Shown here one piece after another: positions 25,557-33,066 of a DNA stretch of 64,000 bases. The DNA is taken from the NCBI GenBank assembly GCA_022510425.1, contig JAFLTO010000006.1, positions 1 to 64,000 on the forward strand, given 5' to 3'. A program made the position numbers and the translations under genes. This DNA comes from Muribaculaceae bacterium (GTDB taxonomy: Bacteria > Bacteroidota > Bacteroidia > Bacteroidales > Muribaculaceae). The notes beneath the pieces were generated by a model. The model was not told the DNA's origin, made no database searches, and saw only the letters and a program-made list of their open reading frames with translations. Position 1 is the stretch's first letter, and each line of letters opens with the position of its first letter.

Positions 25557-25907
25557 AGGTAGAAATCTTGAAATATAGTCAATACAGGTCATGAGAGCAG
25601 CCCCATGTTCAGCACTGCTGAAGAATTGATTTAATAAACGCTTCCGGTTGTCTTTAAGGAACTGTTCATGCTTTCTCTTGATTGAGATTCTTATAATATC
25701 AATTCTGTCATGATCTACTTCCACAAAACCTTTGGTCCATACCAGATGCCTATTGTCATGAAGCCATCTCAAAGTTTCTTCACCGAATCCATGAGAATTG
25801 GCGGCCAAAGCATAAGGATTAAAACATTTAATATTTGGTCTTTCATGAATCAAAGTGAGCACATTAAGGACTGCCTCACAAAAGAAAGGATTATCTAATT
25901 CATTCAT
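25542..25907 (-). CDS. hypothetical protein, counter-oriented early-region gene
   Basis: A 121-residue soluble protein with its own host-type promoter (CAAAAATA at 25926-25933, CAA at 25953-25955 on the + strand, 19-bp spacer). Like 24195-24536 it lies against the early operon and is probably active in the lysogen. The sequence PYALAANSHGFGEETLRWLHDN may contain a helix-turn-helix, but this is weak. Confidence 0.55.
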   Translation of the reverse strand: MNELDNPFFCEAVLNVLTLIHERPNIKCFNPYALAANSHGFGEETLRWLHDNRHLVWTKGFVEVDHDRIDIIRISIKRKHEQFLKDNRKRLLNQFFSSAEHGAALMTCIDYISRFLPLFPH

Positions 25908-25933
25908 AGAATATAAAATTTAATACAAAAATA

Positions 25934-26131
25934 ATGGAAACGAACAAAGAAACAAAGCGATTGTCAAACGATGCGAGACTTAAGAACCTGGGCATCGGGG
26001 AGAGCGATTCCTGGCCGCTGATATCAATGGACACGATAAGGGCCTCCAAGTACCGGGTAGAGAAGAAATTCGGCAAGAAGTTCGTCACCAAGACTGATGC
26101 CGAGAGTATCACGGTTACCAGAGTGGGCTGA
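25934..26131 (+). CDS. small hypothetical early protein
   Basis: A 65-residue basic protein ending in a beta-rich KFVTKTDAESITVTRV. The central SMDTIRASKYRVEKKFGKKF suggests a helix-strand DNA- or RNA-binding unit similar to the end of the 24582-24818 protein. No family recognised. It is 24 bp before the next gene, in the same operon. Confidence 0.55.
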   Translation: METNKETKRLSNDARLKNLGIGESDSWPLISMDTIRASKYRVEKKFGKKFVTKTDAESITVTRVG

Positions 26132-26155
26132 CAATATCAAGGAGGAGGAACGGCT

Positions 26156-26359
26156 ATGATACAGAACCTCATAAAAGGCAACGTCGGTTTGGCCGAAGCG
26201 TTGGGAGTAACGGTAAGGACGGTGGTGGAATGGAAGAGCCGAGGGATACTTGATCCGGCGATAGTTGTCAACTATGGCAGAATCATAAGGTATGACCTCG
26301 AGAAGGTGAAGGAATGTTTAAGCTACCGTCCGGTTAGACCAGGAAGGAGAAAAGGATAA
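26156..26359 (+). CDS. helix-turn-helix protein (DUF3853/excisionase-like)
   Basis: A 67-residue protein: LAEALGVTVRTVVEWKSRGIL is a MerR/excisionase-like helix-turn-helix, followed by a strand-strand-helix IIRYDLEKVKECL. Proteins of this type serve as excisionases or small regulators in Bacteroidales mobile elements. A GGAGGA ribosome site lies 8 bp upstream. Confidence 0.7.
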   Translation: MIQNLIKGNVGLAEALGVTVRTVVEWKSRGILDPAIVVNYGRIIRYDLEKVKECLSYRPVRPGRRKG

Positions 26360-26391
26360 GGGTTAAAGTTTAAGTAGAAAGAGTTAAAGAG

Positions 26392-26574
26392 ATGAGGATT
26401 ATGAAAGGAATAATAAGTATGGTGCTGATAATGGCGGGGTTCCTGCTGATGTGCAGCGAGACTTTGCCGGGCGACATGGAGACTTCGGCATGGGCGATGG
26501 TGGCCCAGGAGCTTGTGGGTTTAGGGATACTGGGATTCGGATTTTGGGTGGCCTCGAAGATAGAAAAGAGATGA
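26392..26574 (+). CDS. two-helix small membrane protein
   Basis: A 60-residue protein with two hydrophobic helices (about 5-22 and 35-54) and little else. Its stop overlaps the next start (ATGA), so the two genes are coupled. Function unknown. Confidence 0.55.
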   Translation: MRIMKGIISMVLIMAGFLLMCSETLPGDMETSAWAMVAQELVGLGILGFGFWVASKIEKR

Positions 26575-26693
26575 AACTGATTCAATGGAACATTTTCGGG
26601 GAAAAAGAGGAAATACCCCCCCGAAAAGTGAAGGATAAAGGGCAATCCGGGAGGATCCCTCCGGCAAGAGAGCCGGTGAAATCTAAATGTTAG
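26571..26693 (+). CDS. 40-residue protein with clamp-like QxNIFGE motif
   Basis: A tiny basic protein starting MKLIQWNIFGEKEEI. The same IQxNIFGExEEI opening begins the methylase-like protein at 31881. The pattern resembles short peptides that bind the replication sliding clamp (QxxLF). That reading, and the reality of the gene, rest on the shared motif and the ATGA overlap only. Confidence 0.5.
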   Translation: MKLIQWNIFGEKEEIPPRKVKDKGQSGRIPPAREPVKSKC

Positions 26694-26708
26694 TATCTAA
26701 AATTTAGC

Positions 26709-26732
26709 GTCCCGGTACTAACCAGCCGGGGC
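26709..26732 (+). other. hairpin just before the tRNA-shaped RNA
   Basis: A 7-bp stem with one wobble (26709-26715 with 26726-26732) and a 10-nt loop, 5 bp ahead of the cloverleaf. It may belong to the same RNA or help its processing. Confidence 0.4.
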
Positions 26733-26737
26733 AAAAA

Positions 26738-26867
26738 CGGGGGATGGTTCAAGAGGCAGAACGGCCGCAGAAGTGAAGTTTAGTTGATAAGGTTTATAGT
26801 TGTAATTTTTTTCATGCATTGTTTTAGCCAGCGGCAAATGGCGGTTCGAGTCCGCTTCCCCCGACCA
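26738..26867 (+). tRNA. tRNA-shaped RNA with a 62-nt anticodon loop
   Basis: All arms of a tRNA are present: acceptor CGGGGGA (26738-26744) with TCCCCCG (26857-26863), discriminator A and an encoded CCA (26865-26867); D stem GTTC/GAAC (26747-26750, 26759-26762) with an 8-nt loop holding GG; anticodon stem GCCGC (26764-26768) with GCGGC (26831-26835); a 4-nt variable loop; T stem of 5 bp with loop TTCGAGT. Instead of 7 nt the anticodon loop is 62 nt (26769-26830), so about 55 nt are extra and no anticodon can be read. Too short for a group I intron. It may be a decayed or regulatory tRNA mimic. Confidence 0.6.
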
Positions 26868-26896
26868 ATATCGTTTTTAACCAATAATAAAGAATT

Positions 26897-27355
26897 ATGG
26901 AGATTAAAGTGATGATTGACGTGACTCCGAAGGTGGAGGAACTTGTGGAAAAGCTTATCACGGCTTTTTATTACGGAACTAACACTTCCGGATTCCGAGA
27001 AGAAAATACCAAAACCCAAGCACCTATTCCTGAGACAGAAGATCCTAAAACCGAAGAGGAAGTTAAGGCCTCCCCTACTTCACATGAGATTACTGATGAT
27101 GAGATGAAACAGCACATGGATATGTGCATCTCGAGGTTTGCCGGTAACGGATGGAGGGAAAGCAAGGATGAAAGGGTGCTTGCCATAAGGAAAGGCTGCA
27201 CAAAAGCCTTCAAGGAGATAGCCAAGTGGTTAGGAGCTGAGAAACCTACAGCTCTTGATCCCGAGAAACGAGAAGAGTTTTTGAAACGGCTTGGAGAAAT
27301 CTTTATCCAGGAGGAAGACGGGAAGGCTCCCGTGATTGAATTTCGCCCCTATTAG
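26897..27355 (+). CDS. hypothetical protein heading the replication module
   Basis: A 152-residue protein: a short N-terminal segment, an acidic, Pro/Thr/Glu-rich linker (residues about 37-60) and a helical C-terminal domain (ERVLAIRKGCTKAFKEIAKWLG). No recognised family. It lies 15 bp before the DUF2800 gene and is likely part of that operon. Confidence 0.6.
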   Translation: MEIKVMIDVTPKVEELVEKLITAFYYGTNTSGFREENTKTQAPIPETEDPKTEEEVKASPTSHEITDDEMKQHMDMCISRFAGNGWRESKDERVLAIRKGCTKAFKEIAKWLGAEKPTALDPEKREEFLKRLGEIFIQEEDGKAPVIEFRPY

Positions 27356-27370
27356 TATAAACCATGAAGA

Positions 27371-28552
27371 ATGGAAGGAATGGCAGAAATGGAAGAGAAA
27401 ACGCATGCTCTTTTGGGTGCGAGCAACAGTCACCGGTGGCTAGAGTGCACACCGAGTGCCAGAGCAGAGCAACTATATCCGGATTTAGGCAGTGATTTCG
27501 CCAAGGAAGGTAGTCTTGCCCATGCAATCGCAGCGAAGAAACTGAAGGAAAGGTTAGGTCAACCGGTCTATGCCGAGATTGCTGAGATCAAGGAGCTTTC
27601 GGAGTTCATGAGCGGCGAAATGGAGGAATACACCACCGAATATGCCGACTTCGTGATGGAACGCTATATGGAAGCGGTAAGAAACACACCGGAAGGTAAG
27701 GTAAGACCACACCTTTTCGTGGAAAAAAGACTCGACTACTCTGAATGGGTGAAGGATGGATTCGGAACCGGTGATGCAGTGATATTGAGCTATGATATGT
27801 TGGAAGTGATAGACTTCAAATACGGCAAGGGAGTGAAAGTGGATGCAAACAATAACCCCCAGATGAAACTTTATGCCCTTGGTACAGCTGAAGAGTTCAG
27901 TTACTGCTATGATTTCGACCAGGTGAGGATGACTATCTATCAGCCAAGAATGGGCAACATAAGCAGTTGGGAGACCTACGGAGGTGACCTCCTTGAATGG
28001 GCTGAAAGGCATGTCAAGCCGTTGGCGACATTGGCATGGTTTGGCGAGGGCTCGAGAAAGAGCGGTGATTGGTGCCGGTTCTGCAAGGCTAAAGGGAATT
28101 GCCCACGCTTTACTGCTGACTGCATGGTGGAATATTTCATGAATCCGAATGCGGAGGCTTTGGATCCGAAGACCATATCCAGGATATTTGGCATGATGTC
28201 GAGCATCAAGGACTGGGTGAAGGCAATAGAGGATAAATCTCTTGCGGATGCCTTGAATGGAGTGGAGATCCCGGGATATAAGTTGGTCGAAGGAAAGAGC
28301 AACCGAAAAATCACAGATCAAAGGGGGCTTCTGATAAAGTTGACGATGAGTGGCTATGACAGCGAAGCACTGATGATGTCGAGGAAACTGAAGACTTTGA
28401 CAGAGCTTGAGAAACTGATTGGGAAGAAGAAGTTCGGCAAACTTAGTCAGGGTTTCATCGAAAAGCCTGCGGGGAAACCGACCTTGGTACCGGTTGGTGA
28501 CAAAAGAGAGATTTTGAACAATAACGATTTTAAAGATTTGAATTATGATTAA
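27371..28552 (+). CDS. DUF2800 protein, RecB-like nuclease fold
   Basis: A 393-residue phage protein opening with HALLGASNSHRWLECTPSARAE, the hallmark of DUF2800. Later motifs DFKYGKG and a cysteine set (WCRFCKAKGNCPRF) agree with a PD-(D/E)XK nuclease with an iron-sulphur-type site. In phages DUF2800 pairs with DUF2815 ahead of replication genes, as here (8-bp overlap). Several ATG codons at the start make the exact N-terminus uncertain. Confidence 0.88.
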   Translation: MEGMAEMEEKTHALLGASNSHRWLECTPSARAEQLYPDLGSDFAKEGSLAHAIAAKKLKERLGQPVYAEIAEIKELSEFMSGEMEEYTTEYADFVMERYMEAVRNTPEGKVRPHLFVEKRLDYSEWVKDGFGTGDAVILSYDMLEVIDFKYGKGVKVDANNNPQMKLYALGTAEEFSYCYDFDQVRMTIYQPRMGNISSWETYGGDLLEWAERHVKPLATLAWFGEGSRKSGDWCRFCKAKGNCPRFTADCMVEYFMNPNAEALDPKTISRIFGMMSSIKDWVKAIEDKSLADALNGVEIPGYKLVEGKSNRKITDQRGLLIKLTMSGYDSEALMMSRKLKTLTELEKLIGKKKFGKLSQGFIEKPAGKPTLVPVGDKREILNNNDFKDLNYD

Positions 28553-29120
28553 GAACAAGCAATTCAAGCCTCAGAAGAAAGGCGACAGGCTCTTTATAAG
28601 AGCGAGACTGAGTTATGTGCATCTCGATGCCCCATGGGCGGGCAACGAGGGAGCAGACAAGAAATATTCAGTGAGCTGCATTGTGCCTAAGGATGATAAG
28701 GAAACGATAACATTCCTTGAAAAGGAAATCGAGGCAGCCAAGGCAGAAGGCAAGACCAAGAAATGGGGAGGTGTCATCCCAAAGAAACTGTCTTTACCTC
28801 TGAGGGACGGTGATGAGGAAAAGGAAGACGAGGCATACAAAAACAGCATGTTTTTCTCAGCATCGAGCCAACAGCCGGTGAAAACCTTCGACAGAGGCAC
28901 ACAGGAGTGCGAGCCGTCCAAAATCTACAGCGGATGTTGGGGTATCGTGAGTCTCAAGCTTTTCCCATATGACGCTGCCGGAAATAAAGGAATCGGTGCA
29001 GGGCTCAACCAGGTTATGTTCTGGGCAGACGATGACACGCTCGGGGGAGCCAGCCAAGGCAATGACTTCGAAGATATCGAAGGAATAGACATGGACGGTG
29101 AAGATCTGGATGATCTTTGA
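28545..29120 (+). CDS. DUF2815 single-strand DNA-binding-like protein
   Basis: A 191-residue protein of the DUF2815 family, thought to be a gp2.5-like single-strand DNA-binding protein. It has a beta-rich core (LFIRARLSYVHLDAPWAG, KYSVSCIVPK, VSLKLFPYDAAG) and an acidic C-terminal tail (IDMDGEDLDDL), the usual docking tail of such proteins. It overlaps the DUF2800 gene by 8 bp. Confidence 0.85.
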   Translation: MIKNKQFKPQKKGDRLFIRARLSYVHLDAPWAGNEGADKKYSVSCIVPKDDKETITFLEKEIEAAKAEGKTKKWGGVIPKKLSLPLRDGDEEKEDEAYKNSMFFSASSQQPVKTFDRGTQECEPSKIYSGCWGIVSLKLFPYDAAGNKGIGAGLNQVMFWADDDTLGGASQGNDFEDIEGIDMDGEDLDDL

Positions 29121-29178
29121 TATTCAATACCTGTGCTTCCAGTGATGGTGGCACAGGAACCAAGCAAGAAACTGATTT

Positions 29179-31692
29179 ATGAGAAAAATAAGCATAGCTA
29201 CAGGCAAGAGCCGTTTCCAGCAACGCGGATGGGAGAATAAATCCTACGGTTGGGATGAATTGGTGGAACTACTTAGTTCACCGGCTGTCACTGACGAAAC
29301 CATGGAGGAATACCGGGCGATGCCGCATGACAAACGTACCCAAGTGAAGGATGTTGGCGGTTTCATCGGGGGTTACCTGAGTGACGGGAAACGCAGAATG
29401 GAGAGTGTGTATTGCCGGGATCTTCTGACTTATGACTACGATTCTTTCACTCAAGAAGGCCTTGAAAGACTCAGGGAGCAGATGTCGGGCCTTGTATGGT
29501 GCCTCTACTCCACCCATTCCCACACTGAGACAGATTGGAGAGTGAGAATCCTTATTCCGCTTGAAAAGGAGGTTATGCCCGAACAATTTCCCGCAGTTGC
29601 GAGGAAAATAGCCGAAAAAATAGGTTTCGACGGCCTCGACAGAGGTAGTTTCGACCTCAACCGGCTTATGTTCTGGCCCAGTGTGAGCAAGGATGGTCCA
29701 TATATGTTCGAGTCCGGAGAAGGTGATTTCCTGAATCCTGCATCGGTTTTAGCCGAATATGAAGACTGGAGGAACCCTGAGGAATGGCCTTTGCTCCCGG
29801 AAGAGAACGCCGCATCATTATTCGGAGGAAATGACAACATCGGATCGGTGATAAAGGCTTTCTCCCGGAAAGGAAACGGTGGCAGAATGGAGGATCCCGC
29901 CGAAAAGAAAGGGATAATCGGCGCATTTTGCCGCACATACGATATCAAGGCTGCCATATCGAAATTCCTGAGCCATCTATACACCCCCGCACCCAACGGA
30001 CACTTCACGCATGTGGGGAGCAGCACCACCGGGAACGCTTTTGTGAGAGGTGACGGAAAGTTTCTCTACTCATTTCATGGCACCGACCCTTTACAGAGGC
30101 GAATGCTCAACTCCTGGGATTTAGTGAGGTTGGGACTGTATCGTGAATTGGATGAAAGTATCAAGGAAGAGACCCGTTTGGGACGATTGCCGAGCACCAA
30201 AGCCATGGAGGAACTTGCGATGAGAGACAAGGCTGTCAAGGTCAGATATCTCAAAGAAAAAGGGAATGATTTCGATGGCTTGGACGGTTTAGATATAAGG
30301 GATAAGGAATCAGGTATGGGGGATAAGGATGAGGAAGATCTCTTGGCGAGCCTTGACATGCAAAAAGGCGAGATAGCCGTCACCGCCGCCAATGTGGAGA
30401 GAATACTTGACGGGGATCCGAACTTGAAAGGAAAGATGCGAATGGATCTTTTCCGTGACAATGTGCAGATACTCGGAGAGCTTCCATGGAACACCAACAG
30501 CCGTTATTGGGGCAACAAGGATACCGATTGCCTTCTCACCTACTTCGACAAGGTTTATGGCATGAGGAAAAACACCACGATAATAGAGAGGACGTTCAGC
30601 GCCCTGATGTATGACAGAGGGGTGCATCCGGTGAAGGAATATCTCAACGGATTGCCGGAATGGGACGGAGAAGAAAGACTCGGAAAGCTGTTCACCCATG
30701 TTCTTGGAGCCGAAGAGACAGCGTTGAACCGAAAACTTGCTGAGATGATCTTTGTGGCTGCAGTGAGGCGTATTTGGGAACCGGGAGTGAAGTATGACTA
30801 TTGCGTGGTGTTGTATGGACCCGAGGGAGCCTATAAATCGACCTTGTTTTCAGTGATGGGTGGTGAATGGTTTTCGGATTCGGTCAACAGCATCGAGGGC
30901 AAGGAAGGCATGGAGGGTGTTCAAGGTATTTGGATAGCCGAAATAAGCGAATTGACGGGCTTGAAACGCAGTGAACTTTCCACACAGAAACAATTCATAT
31001 CAAGGCAGGAGGATATCTACCGACCGGCATTCGGGAAGATGAAGGAATGGAAGCCGCGGCAGTGCGTGATGGCCGGAACGACCAACGAGGAACATTTCCT
31101 CAAGGGAATAGTGGATGCCAACAGACGTATGCCGGTGGTTGAGATAAAGCCGGAGCTGAGGAAAATAGACTGCAATCCCCGGGAATGGCTTATCGAACAT
31201 AGGGATCAGCTTTGGGCTGAAGCCAAAGAGATAGAGAAAAAGGGCGAACCTCTATATCTTGGAGAAGAATTCCGGGAAGAATTGAAGAAGATTCAAGAGG
31301 ACCATAATATGGATCTGGCCGATCCTTTGTTCATGGCGATCCAGGACTATTTGGATTGGTGGCTCCCCTATGGATGGGAGAAGCAGAGTCGTGAAGCACG
31401 TATAATGAATATAGAGGATGTTCATGAGGAGGCTGACCACAAGCATCAGCGCCAGATTGTGACGATACCTGAAATAGTGGAGGAGTGTATGGGCATGAAC
31501 AAATCCCATGCGGGATATTCTAATATGGCACGAAAAGTAGGACAGTATTTAAGACGCATTCCGGGGTGGAAATTTGCAGGATCTTGGCGAGGTCCCTATG
31601 GGTGTCAAAAGACATGGAAAAGGGATGAAACTGCAACTGAAGGATATAATAGCTTCAGTTGCACAACAGCAGATTTATTAAATGATTTATAA
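29179..31692 (+). CDS. PrimPol-like and VapE ATPase fusion (phage primase-helicase)
   Basis: An 837-residue protein. The N-terminal 250 residues, with DLLTYDYDSF, YSTHSHTE..WRVRILIPL and DLNRLMFWPS, resemble archaeo-eukaryotic-type primase domains of phages and plasmids. The C-terminal 400 residues are a VapE-type P-loop ATPase: Walker A GPEGAYKST near 550-558 and WIAEISEL as Walker B near 593. It should prime and unwind phage DNA. No phage DNA polymerase gene is found beside it, so host polymerase or the primase domain may do the synthesis. Confidence 0.85.
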   Translation: MRKISIATGKSRFQQRGWENKSYGWDELVELLSSPAVTDETMEEYRAMPHDKRTQVKDVGGFIGGYLSDGKRRMESVYCRDLLTYDYDSFTQEGLERLREQMSGLVWCLYSTHSHTETDWRVRILIPLEKEVMPEQFPAVARKIAEKIGFDGLDRGSFDLNRLMFWPSVSKDGPYMFESGEGDFLNPASVLAEYEDWRNPEEWPLLPEENAASLFGGNDNIGSVIKAFSRKGNGGRMEDPAEKKGIIGAFCRTYDIKAAISKFLSHLYTPAPNGHFTHVGSSTTGNAFVRGDGKFLYSFHGTDPLQRRMLNSWDLVRLGLYRELDESIKEETRLGRLPSTKAMEELAMRDKAVKVRYLKEKGNDFDGLDGLDIRDKESGMGDKDEEDLLASLDMQKGEIAVTAANVERILDGDPNLKGKMRMDLFRDNVQILGELPWNTNSRYWGNKDTDCLLTYFDKVYGMRKNTTIIERTFSALMYDRGVHPVKEYLNGLPEWDGEERLGKLFTHVLGAEETALNRKLAEMIFVAAVRRIWEPGVKYDYCVVLYGPEGAYKSTLFSVMGGEWFSDSVNSIEGKEGMEGVQGIWIAEISELTGLKRSELSTQKQFISRQEDIYRPAFGKMKEWKPRQCVMAGTTNEEHFLKGIVDANRRMPVVEIKPELRKIDCNPREWLIEHRDQLWAEAKEIEKKGEPLYLGEEFREELKKIQEDHNMDLADPLFMAIQDYLDWWLPYGWEKQSREARIMNIEDVHEEADHKHQRQIVTIPEIVEECMGMNKSHAGYSNMARKVGQYLRRIPGWKFAGSWRGPYGCQKTWKRDETATEGYNSFSCTTADLLNDL

Positions 31693-31728
31693 TCAATCAG
31701 TTTTAAAGTAATAATAGTTATACTGCAA

Positions 31729-31841
31729 CTATGCAACTACATTTCTTATATAAGACCAAAAACAATGTCCTATAGTCCCAAATAGTATAATGGTACAATG
31801 GACATATAATATAGGTAATATAAGAAATTGCGATTGCATAG
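31729..31841. repeat. long imperfect inverted repeat between vapE and methylase genes
   Basis: Arms CTATGCAA + TTTCTTATAT (31729-31736, 31742-31751) and ATATAAGAAA + TTGCATAG (31818-31827, 31834-31841) are exactly complementary around small internal loops. The left arm overlaps two tandem TGCAACTA units (31724-31739). The enclosed 66 bp are very AT-rich. It could be a replication origin, an operator or a large terminator; the sequence does not decide. Confidence 0.55.
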
Positions 31842-31880
31842 TTTCTCGGTTGCAGAGTCTAAAAAAGGAGGGAAAGAGAG

Positions 31881-32723
31881 ATGGGCAAGAAGATCATACA
31901 AAGGAACATTTTTGGGGAAATGGAGGAAATTAACAAAAAACGTAATCGTGAAGATATCATATCAGACTATGATGGTTTTGTTGACAAATTCAAGGATAAG
32001 AAAACAACAGACGATTGCTATACACCTCCTCATGTTTACGAAGCGATAAAAGAATGGGTGAACGAGAAACTGATGCGTCTGGACAATGTGGAAATCGTAA
32101 GGCCATTTTATCCCGGGGGTGATTATGTTCACGCCAACTATCCTAAGGGGTGTCTAGTATTGGATAATCCACCCTTCTCCATTCTTGCTCAGATAAGGAG
32201 GTTTTATCATGAAATGGGAATAAAATATTTCTTATTCGCACCGGCCCTAACATTAGCCAATTCTGCAAAAGAGTTAGAGAGCACATTCATATTAGCTCAC
32301 TGCGATATCACATATGAAAATGGCGCTGTAGTCAAAACCTCATTTGTAACAAATATAGAATGCGGAGGGATTAAAGCCTGGGTGGCCGGTGATTTAAACA
32401 GAAAAGTGAAAGAGGTACAATCAAGCTTGAAAACCTCAGTAGAAAAGCCAATTTATAAATATCCAATACATGTGATATCGCCGGCATTAATGGGCAAAGT
32501 TGCTGAAAGAGGAGTAGTCCTGAAGTTTCACAAAGACAGCGTGAGCAACATAACGACATTAGACAGCCAGCGAAAGGATAACAAGGTTTTATTTGGAGGA
32601 GGATGGTTATTATCAGAGCGGGCGGCGGCAGAGCGGGCGGCGGCAGAGCGGGCGGTGGAAAAAAAACAGATAGAATGGACACTGAGTGATCGGGAATGGG
32701 AAATAATAAAAAAATTAAAATAA
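31881..32723 (+). CDS. DNA methyltransferase-like phage protein
   Basis: A 280-residue protein of a family common in phages: CYTPPHVYEAIKEWV, RPFYPGGDY and LDNPPFSILAQI near residue 95. DNPPF matches motif IV of N6-adenine methylases, but I do not see a convincing SAM-binding FxGxG, so activity is uncertain. The N-terminus carries IQRNIFGEMEEI, shared with the 26571 protein. Near the C-terminus a tandem 15-bp DNA repeat encodes repeated AERAA units. It is separated from vapE by an inverted-repeat region. Confidence 0.65.
   Translation: MGKKIIQRNIFGEMEEINKKRNREDIISDYDGFVDKFKDKKTTDDCYTPPHVYEAIKEWVNEKLMRLDNVEIVRPFYPGGDYVHANYPKGCLVLDNPPFSILAQIRRFYHEMGIKYFLFAPALTLANSAKELESTFILAHCDITYENGAVVKTSFVTNIECGGIKAWVAGDLNRKVKEVQSSLKTSVEKPIYKYPIHVISPALMGKVAERGVVLKFHKDSVSNITTLDSQRKDNKVLFGGGWLLSERAAAERAAAERAVEKKQIEWTLSDREWEIIKKLK
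32616..32659 (+). repeat. 15-bp tandem repeat inside the methylase-like gene
   Basis: Three consecutive copies of a GAGCGGGCGGCGGCA unit, the last imperfect, encode an Ala/Glu/Arg helix. GC-rich in an AT-rich gene, so probably a recent slippage expansion; copy number may vary between strains. Confidence 0.85.
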
Positions 32724-32735
32724 ATAAAAAACGAG

Positions 32736-33059
32736 ATGAACACAGAAGAGAGGATTTACAGGAATTCGGAAATAAGTGAGAAGGTATTGGAGAAAACCTT
32801 CGTGGAGAAAGTGAGAGAAATGGGTCTTATTGTTATCAAGAACCAGGACCCGATGCAGAGCGGCATGCCTGACCGGTTGGTGGTGATGCCGAGAGGTAAG
32901 GTGGCATGGGTGGAGTTCAAGAGCCGCGGCAAACATATGACGGCACTTCAGTCTAACCGGGCAAAGAAACTTAGCGAGATGAAGCATCTTGTGATACTCA
33001 TTGACAGCCGCAAGGATCTTGACATAGCATTGGCTTTCATCAAGGGGTGTATAGACTAA
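32736..33059 (+). CDS. VRR-NUC domain nuclease
   Basis: A 107-residue single-domain nuclease: GMPDRLVV, then WVEFKSRGKHMTALQ, giving the Asp, Glu-x-Lys and Gln of the VRR-NUC active site. In phages this protein stands before an SNF2 helicase, as here with a 7-bp gap, and is thought to cut branched DNA in replication or recombination. Confidence 0.9.
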   Translation: MNTEERIYRNSEISEKVLEKTFVEKVREMGLIVIKNQDPMQSGMPDRLVVMPRGKVAWVEFKSRGKHMTALQSNRAKKLSEMKHLVILIDSRKDLDIALAFIKGCID

Positions 33060-33066
33060 GGTTCGG

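Noticed and set aside
26897-27225. - strand frames opposite the 152-residue gene and the cloverleaf region
   Set aside because: No ribosome site or family features; they are shadows of the + strand early operon.
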